Below, piece by piece: positions 60,142 to 64,000 of a stretch of 64,000 bases of DNA; the first letter of the stretch is position 1; every line of letters starts with the position of its first letter. A model generated the notes under the pieces. It did no database searches and was not told where the DNA came from. It was given only the letters and a program-made list of their open reading frames with translations. The translations under genes were made by a program, and so were the position numbers. The DNA comes from Aestuariivita boseongensis (GTDB lineage: Bacteria; Pseudomonadota; Alphaproteobacteria; Rhodobacterales; Rhodobacteraceae): contig NZ_JXYH01000013.1 in the NCBI RefSeq assembly GCF_001262635.1, forward strand, positions 1-64,000, read 5' to 3'.

Positions 60142-61076
60142 GCGGCGTCCTCCTGCGCGTCTTTGACGAGGTCGACAAAGATCTCCTCAAGGCTGGATTG
60201 GCGGGTTTCCACATCGCGCAGCGTCAGGCCGCTGGCGGCCACATCGTTCAGCAGCTGCGTGATCCCCGTGCGGTCAGCGCGGGTGTCGTAGGTGTAAAGC
60301 AACGCCGTGCCGCCTTCGGCCAGTTCGACCCGATCGCGATCCAGCGCGGCGGGGATATCCGTCAGGGTTTCGGCGAGGTGGACAAGGATCTGCTTCTTGC
60401 CCATCTGGCGCATCAGCGTGGCCTTGTCTTCGACCAGCAGCAATTCGCCCTTGGCAATGACGCCCACGCGGTCGGCGATGGCTTCGGCCTCTTCAATATA
60501 ATGGGTGGTCAGGATGATGGTGACGCCGCTGGCTTTCAGTTCGTCCACGATGTTCCACATGTCGCGGCGCAGTTCGACATCCACCCCGGCGGTGGGTTCA
60601 TCCAGAAACAGCACGCGCGGTTCATGCGCCAGCGCCTTTGCGATCAGGACGCGCCGTTTCATGCCACCCGAAAGCGCGTTGATCTGGTTGTTGCGTTTGT
60701 CCCAGAGCGAGAGCTTTTTCAGGATCTCTTCGATATAGGCGTCATTGCGGGGCTTGCCGAACAGCCCGCGGGAAAAGCGCACCGTGTTGATGACTTTTTC
60801 AAAGGGTTCCAGCGCGACTTCCTGCGGCACCAGACCGATCAGCGATCGCGCGGCGCGGAAATCGTCGATGATGTCATGGCCCGCGACACGCACCGTGCCG
60901 GATGTGGGCTGTGCGATCCCGCAGATGGTGGAAATCAGCGTGGTTTTCCCGGCGCCGTTGGGGCCGAGCAGCGCCAGAATCTCCCCATCGAGGATCGACA
61001 GGGTGACGCCTTTGAGCGCCTCGAACCCATCCGCATAGGATTTCCGAAGCGCGTTGATTTCCACAATTGCCGACAT
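60138..61076 (-). CDS. ABC transporter ATP-binding protein (YadG-like)
   Basis: A 312-residue ATPase: Walker [12 protein letters not shown]-loop LVPQEVAL, signature [15 protein letters not shown], Walker [14 protein letters not shown] and H-loop [11 protein letters not shown]-terminal extension of about 90 residues is typical of ABC-2 exporters. The ATG at 61076 is preferred over a frame five codons longer. A short inverted repeat lies 24 bp upstream. Confidence 0.94.
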   Translation of the reverse strand: MSAIVEINALRKSYADGFEALKGVTLSILDGEILALLGPNGAGKTTLISTICGIAQPTSGTVRVAGHDIIDDFRAARSLIGLVPQEVALEPFEKVINTVRFSRGLFGKPRNDAYIEEILKKLSLWDKRNNQINALSGGMKRRVLIAKALAHEPRVLFLDEPTAGVDVELRRDMWNIVDELKASGVTIILTTHYIEEAEAIADRVGVIAKGELLLVEDKATLMRQMGKKQILVHLAETLTDIPAALDRDRVELAEGGTALLYTYDTRADRTGITQLLNDVAASGLTLRDVETRQSSLEEIFVDLVKDAQEDAA

Positions 61077-61099
61077 GACAGACCTTTCCAAATCGCAGG

Positions 61100-61117
61100 C
61101 TGAACTATTTGGTTCAG
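61100..61117. promoter_or_regulatory. Inverted repeat upstream of the ABC exporter
   Basis: CTGAAC-tatttg-GTTCAG, an 18-bp dyad in the 94-bp gap between the divergently usable ABC promoter and the coxG-like 3' end. The size and spacing fit a TetR- or MarR-type operator controlling the exporter. Confidence 0.4.
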
Positions 61118-61170
61118 TTGCGAAAGGCCATGTCAGAAATGAGAGAGCGCGTTGTGCGCCAGCGCGCGGA

Positions 61171-61689
61171 TCAATCCTTGCCAGTCAGGCGTTTGAGCCA
61201 ACCCTTTTTCGGGGCCTCTTCGGCTTCGGCTTCCGCCGTCTCGGCCGGGCCTTCAAGACCCTCCTGCAGATTGGCGAAGAACTGATCAGCCATTTTCTTG
61301 GCGAACCCGTCGATGATCCGGCTGCCCAGCTGAGCCAGCTTGCCGCCGACCTTCGCTTCGACATCGTAGGACAGGCGCGTCAGTTCAGGCTCCAATTCCT
61401 CAAGCGTCACGACAGCGCCGCCCTTGGCAAAGCCTGCCGCCCCGCCCTTGCCTTCGCCGGTGATCGTGATCTTCTCGTTCTCGACAATCTCCGACATCTG
61501 AACCGCGCCTTTGAACGTGGCTTTCACCGGGCCCACCTTCTGCGTGACAACCGCCTCGTAGCCGTCCGAGACATTGCCCTCCACGCTGCTGGCGCCGGGG
61601 ATGCAGTCTTTCAGCACTTCGGGGTCGAGAATGGCGGCAAACACGACGGCGCGCGGGGCTTTGATCTCGCGCTGGTCCTGCATCTTCAT
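61171..61689 (-). CDS. CoxG-family SRPBCC protein
   Basis: A 172-residue START/SRPBCC-like protein with the CoxG pattern [36 protein letters not shown] and [20 protein letters not shown], and an acidic/Lys tail (about 150-172). CoxG proteins associate with carbon monoxide dehydrogenase-type molybdenum hydroxylases, but many are found without cox genes; none is seen here. Precise role unknown. Confidence 0.88.
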   Translation of the reverse strand: MKMQDQREIKAPRAVVFAAILDPEVLKDCIPGASSVEGNVSDGYEAVVTQKVGPVKATFKGAVQMSEIVENEKITITGEGKGGAAGFAKGGAVVTLEELEPELTRLSYDVEAKVGGKLAQLGSRIIDGFAKKMADQFFANLQEGLEGPAETAEAEAEEAPKKGWLKRLTGKD

Positions 61690-61810
61690 GGGGCGGTCCT
61701 CCTGTCTTCATGTTCGGTCTACTCTACCGCGCGGCAATCGCCAAGCCTGTCGCAAACAGACGCGACCGCGGCGCAGGGGCTGCGCGACAAGGGCGGCAAG
61801 GAGCCGTTTT

Positions 61811-62791
61811 GTGACACAGTCAACTCAGACCTCATCCGCCTGGGGCATTGCCTTTATCGCCGCGGGCATGGTGGCGATTTCGCTGAATGATGTGCTGATC
61901 AAGGCGTTATCCGGCGAATACCCGCTGCACCAGATGGTCTTTGTGCGGTCGGCCATCGGGATCGTCTTTTCGCTGATGCTGGTGCAGATGGAAGGGGGCT
62001 GGCGCATCCTGAAGACCCGCCGCCCCGGTCTGCACGCGGTGCGTGGCGCGCTTCTGGTGATTGCCAACATGACCTATTTCACCGCGCTGGCGGTGCTGCC
62101 GCTGGCCGATGCGACGGCGCTTTTCTTTGCGGCCCCGCTGTTCATCACGTTGCTGTCGATCCCGCTGCTGCGCGAAAAAGTGGGGCCCCTGCGGCTGAGT
62201 GCCGTGCTGGTGGGATTTGCGGGCGTTGTGATCATGCAGCGCCCCTGGGCCAGCGGGCCCGAGCTGGAGGTCAGCCGGATCGTGCTGCTTTTGCCGGTCT
62301 TGTCGGCGCTGACCTATGCGCTGAACCAGATCCTGACGCGGAAGCTGGGCGTGGAAAGCAAGGCGAGCGCGCTGTCGGTTTATGTGCAGCTGATGTTCAT
62401 TCTGGCGGCGGCGGGGTTCTGGCTGGTGGCGGGGGATGGGCGTTTTGCAGTTGGGGTCGAGAACCAAAGCCTGATCTTCCTGCTGCGTGCCTGGGTCTGG
62501 CCCGCCGAGGGCGACTGGATCTATTTCATCGGGCTGGGGCTGAATTCAGCCATCGTGGGATATTGCCTGAGCCAGGCCTATCGCCTTTCGGATGCGGCCA
62601 CGGTGGCGCCCTTCGAATATCTGGGCCTGCCTTTGGCAGTGTTCTGGGGCTGGGCGGTGTTTGCAGAGTTTCCCCAGTGGGAGATCTGGATCGGCATGGC
62701 GCTGATCATCGGATCGGGTCTGTTCGTCTTTCTGCGCGAACAGCAGAAATCACGCGCCATCGCACGCGGCGCTGTCAACCGGCGGTATTGA
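61811..62791 (+). CDS. DMT-superfamily transporter (EamA)
   Basis: A 326-residue membrane protein with ten helices arranged as two EamA repeats (VLIKALSGEYPLHQMVFVRS ... ADATALFFAAPLFITLLSIPLLREKVGPLR; AYRLSDAATVAPFEYLGLPLAVFWGWAVFAE). Substrate unknown, exporter of metabolites likely. GTG start at 61811, chosen because AAGGAG lies 7 bp upstream; no ATG fits. Longer in-frame readings start inside the divergent coxG-like gene. Confidence 0.9.
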   Translation: MTQSTQTSSAWGIAFIAAGMVAISLNDVLIKALSGEYPLHQMVFVRSAIGIVFSLMLVQMEGGWRILKTRRPGLHAVRGALLVIANMTYFTALAVLPLADATALFFAAPLFITLLSIPLLREKVGPLRLSAVLVGFAGVVIMQRPWASGPELEVSRIVLLLPVLSALTYALNQILTRKLGVESKASALSVYVQLMFILAAAGFWLVAGDGRFAVGVENQSLIFLLRAWVWPAEGDWIYFIGLGLNSAIVGYCLSQAYRLSDAATVAPFEYLGLPLAVFWGWAVFAEFPQWEIWIGMALIIGSGLFVFLREQQKSRAIARGAVNRRY

Positions 62792-62820
62792 GGGCGTAGG
62801 TGTCGCGCGCCCTCTTGTTC
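62790..62820. terminator. Terminator between DMT transporter and enoyl-CoA hydratase
   Basis: The stem GAGGGCG/CGCCCTC (62790-62796 with 62808-62814) and an 11-nt loop is followed by TTGTTC. It overlaps the transporter stop codon and sits between convergent genes. Unlike other convergent junctions here, it carries no TTCGAA or TG-NNN-CA array. Confidence 0.55.
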
Positions 62821-62842
62821 CCGCCCCCATATCCAACGTGGC

Positions 62843-63703
62843 CTATCTGTTGCGACGGGGCAGCGGTGCGTTCGCGGTCCAGTCCCATGTCCCTTCGTCC
62901 CGGTCCGTGACGGCCTGCTTCCAACCGGTTTCTTCGGCCCGCGCCTTGAAATTCAGCCCTTCCGGAGAATGCCGGGTGATCCCGTCAAAGACCGTCGCAA
63001 GGCGCTGTGTCTGCATCAACCCGGTTTGTTCTATGGCCTGATTGATCACCAGTTTCTGCATGGCCAACTGGTTGATCGGCACGCTGGCCATTCTTGCGGC
63101 CAGTTCTTCGACCCGGTCATCTAGACGGTCAGAGGGCACGGCCTCGAGCACCAGGCCCATTTCGGCGGCCTCTTTCCCGGTGATCTTGTCACCGGTGAAC
63201 AGCATGCGCTTGGCCTTCTCAGGACCCAGCCGATACACCCACATGGCCGTTGTCGGGCATCCCCAGACGCGGGTGGGCATATAACCGATCTGAGCATCCT
63301 CGGCCATGATCGCCATATCGGAACACAGTGCGATATCGGACCCGCCCGCCACAGCATAGCCATGGATCTTGCAGATCACCGGTTTCATTGCCCGCCAGAG
63401 CGCCATGAAGTGTTGGGTGTTGGCCCACATGAACCGATAGTCCTTGATCGGATCCCAAGGCATGTCCTGAGTGACGTTGTTTGATCCGTTTGCCTCGGCG
63501 TAATAGGTCAGGTCATAGCCGGCGCAGAAGGCCGGACCATTTCCAGACAGGATGATGACATGCACATCCGGGTCGTCATCGGCGCGGGCGACGGCCTGGG
63601 CGATTTCGCCTGGCATTTCGTTGTTGATCGCGTTCATTACCTCTGGCCGGTTTAGCGTAATCCGCGCGATGCGGTCGTCTTTTCCGTATGTGAGTGTTTG
63701 CAT
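62843..63703 (-). CDS. Enoyl-CoA hydratase/isomerase (crotonase) family protein
   Basis: A 286-residue crotonase with the CoA oxyanion-hole segments SGNGPAFCAGYDL and KIHGYAVAGGSDIALCSD. The second acidic residue typical of hydratases is replaced near RVWGCPTTAMWVYRLG, so hydratase activity is not certain; isomerase, hydrolase or another CoA reaction is possible. The ATG at 63703 follows GGGAGGACC. It stands alone between a terminator and a palindrome array. Confidence 0.9.
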   Translation of the reverse strand: MQTLTYGKDDRIARITLNRPEVMNAINNEMPGEIAQAVARADDDPDVHVIILSGNGPAFCAGYDLTYYAEANGSNNVTQDMPWDPIKDYRFMWANTQHFMALWRAMKPVICKIHGYAVAGGSDIALCSDMAIMAEDAQIGYMPTRVWGCPTTAMWVYRLGPEKAKRMLFTGDKITGKEAAEMGLVLEAVPSDRLDDRVEELAARMASVPINQLAMQKLVINQAIEQTGLMQTQRLATVFDGITRHSPEGLNFKARAEETGWKQAVTDRDEGTWDWTANAPLPRRNR

Positions 63704-63757
63704 GGCATGGTCCTCCCGTTGGAAAAGGACCATGCGCGCAGGCCGATGTGAAGGCAA

Positions 63758-63854
63758 AAGGCGGTTCGAACCGCCTTGCTCAAGCGCCTTGAAAGGCGCT
63801 TGATACGTTTTTTCGAAAAAACGTGTTCAAGGCTTTTCGAAAAGCCTTGAACAC
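63758..63854. repeat. Array of four TTCGAA-type palindromes
   Basis: Palindromes at 63758-63777 (arm AAGGCGGTTC), 63780-63803 (TCAAGCGCCTT over GA, a variant core), 63805-63824 (ACGTTTTTTC) and 63823-63854 (32 bp, perfect, core TTCGAA). Centres are 24, 23 and 24 bp apart. It begins 54 bp upstream of the crotonase start and ends 4 bp from the icd stop, so it follows icd on its strand. Confidence 0.85.
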
Positions 63855-63858
63855 CCCC

Positions 63859-64000
63859 TTAGCCGATGATCGCGTTCAAAGTGGCAGACGGGCGCATGAC
63901 CGCGGCGACCTTGGCCGGGTCAGCGTGATAATACCCGCCAAGATCAGCAGGTTTGCCACGCACTGCGGCCAGCTCGCTCACGATAGCCTCTTCCCCATCG
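63859..64000 (-). CDS. icd: NADP-dependent isocitrate dehydrogenase, monomeric type, C-terminal end
   Basis: The last 46 residues of a protein that continues beyond the window. The read-out SELAAVRGKPADLGGYYH followed by MRPSATLNAIIG matches the C-terminus of monomeric (IDH-II) isocitrate dehydrogenases, which end in a GGYYxPD...MRPSxTxN block. The enzyme makes 2-oxoglutarate and NADPH in the TCA cycle. The stop is followed directly by a palindrome array. Confidence 0.85.
   Translation of the reverse strand, partial: DGEEAIVSELAAVRGKPADLGGYYHADPAKVAAVMRPSATLNAIIG

Overview
The window looks like ordinary chromosome of a GC-rich alphaproteobacterium of the Roseobacter/Rhodobacteraceae group. 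The evidence is gene content and order: DUF6525 and DUF6173-like proteins, an aa3-oxidase subunit IV microprotein, pyrB followed by a catalytically dead dihydroorotase homologue, uvrC/pgsA/moaD/moaE, monomeric isocitrate dehydrogenase, a plant-type glutamate-cysteine ligase and a DmdC-type acyl-CoA dehydrogenase. I see no rRNA, tRNA, CRISPR array, transposase, integrase or prophage. Genes are packed into operons, and 1- or 4-nt start/stop overlaps are common.

Layout. 1-6.8 kb: end of a class III aminotransferase, a DUF6525 gene, rmuC-mutL, and a cyanide-insensitive-type bd oxidase (cydAB). 6.9-11.1 kb: a compact module of glutamine-synthetase-like ligase, cytochrome P450, class I glutamine amidotransferase and GntR regulator. 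It resembles the glutamylation enzymes of aniline and amine catabolism, with a P450 where a Rieske dioxygenase would be. 11.3-20.6 kb: a urease operon (ureD-A-B-C-E-F-G) carrying uncommon extra genes: a His-rich membrane microprotein, a Tat-exported cyclase-family hydrolase, an AhpD-like protein, two DUF1127 proteins, a DUF3995 membrane protein and, after ureG, a GH13_18 glycoside phosphorylase. 20.7-25.9 kb: fdhD-mobA-mobB-moeA, where MoeA carries an extra N-terminal domain, and the divergent azlCD. 25.9-31.7 kb: a lipoprotein, aa3 subunit IV, a DUF6173-like protein, an MBL hydrolase, an acyl-CoA dehydrogenase, sua5 and yqgE. 31.9-39.7 kb: a DsbD-N-like protein, an RND pump with its adaptor, moaB, a LysE exporter and a family-4-like UDG. 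39.8-43.8 kb: pyrB, three small unknown genes, a leader ORF, the pyrC-like gene and plsY. 43.9-51.1 kb: gshA, rsmE, ubiA, an OmpA/BON protein, a coiled-coil protein and a Gly/Asn-repeat exported protein. 51.1-64 kb: moaE-moaD-pgsA, a NylB-like hydrolase, a small kinase, uvrC, a FolM-like SDR, a Na+/Ca2+ exchanger, an S49 protease, an ABC-2 exporter, a CoxG-like protein, a DMT transporter, an enoyl-CoA hydratase and the end of icd.

The most striking non-coding signal is a family of short perfect hairpins in tandem arrays, usually four hairpins at a pitch of about 23 nt, sitting at gene 3' ends and above all between convergent genes. There are two classes: palindromes centred on TTCGAA (702-798, 63758-63854, one at 31131) and 8-11 bp stems closed by TG-NNN-CA (20583-20677, 32713-32835, 43795-43886, one at 4328). 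Stem sequences differ between members while the core, stem length and pitch are kept. Other regulatory-looking elements are four GTGCAC words at exactly 11-bp spacing (10390-10428), a 24-bp AT-rich palindrome (1124-1147), and a 23-codon leader ORF with an internal 22-bp palindrome whose stop overlaps the start of the pyrC-like gene (41833-41904).
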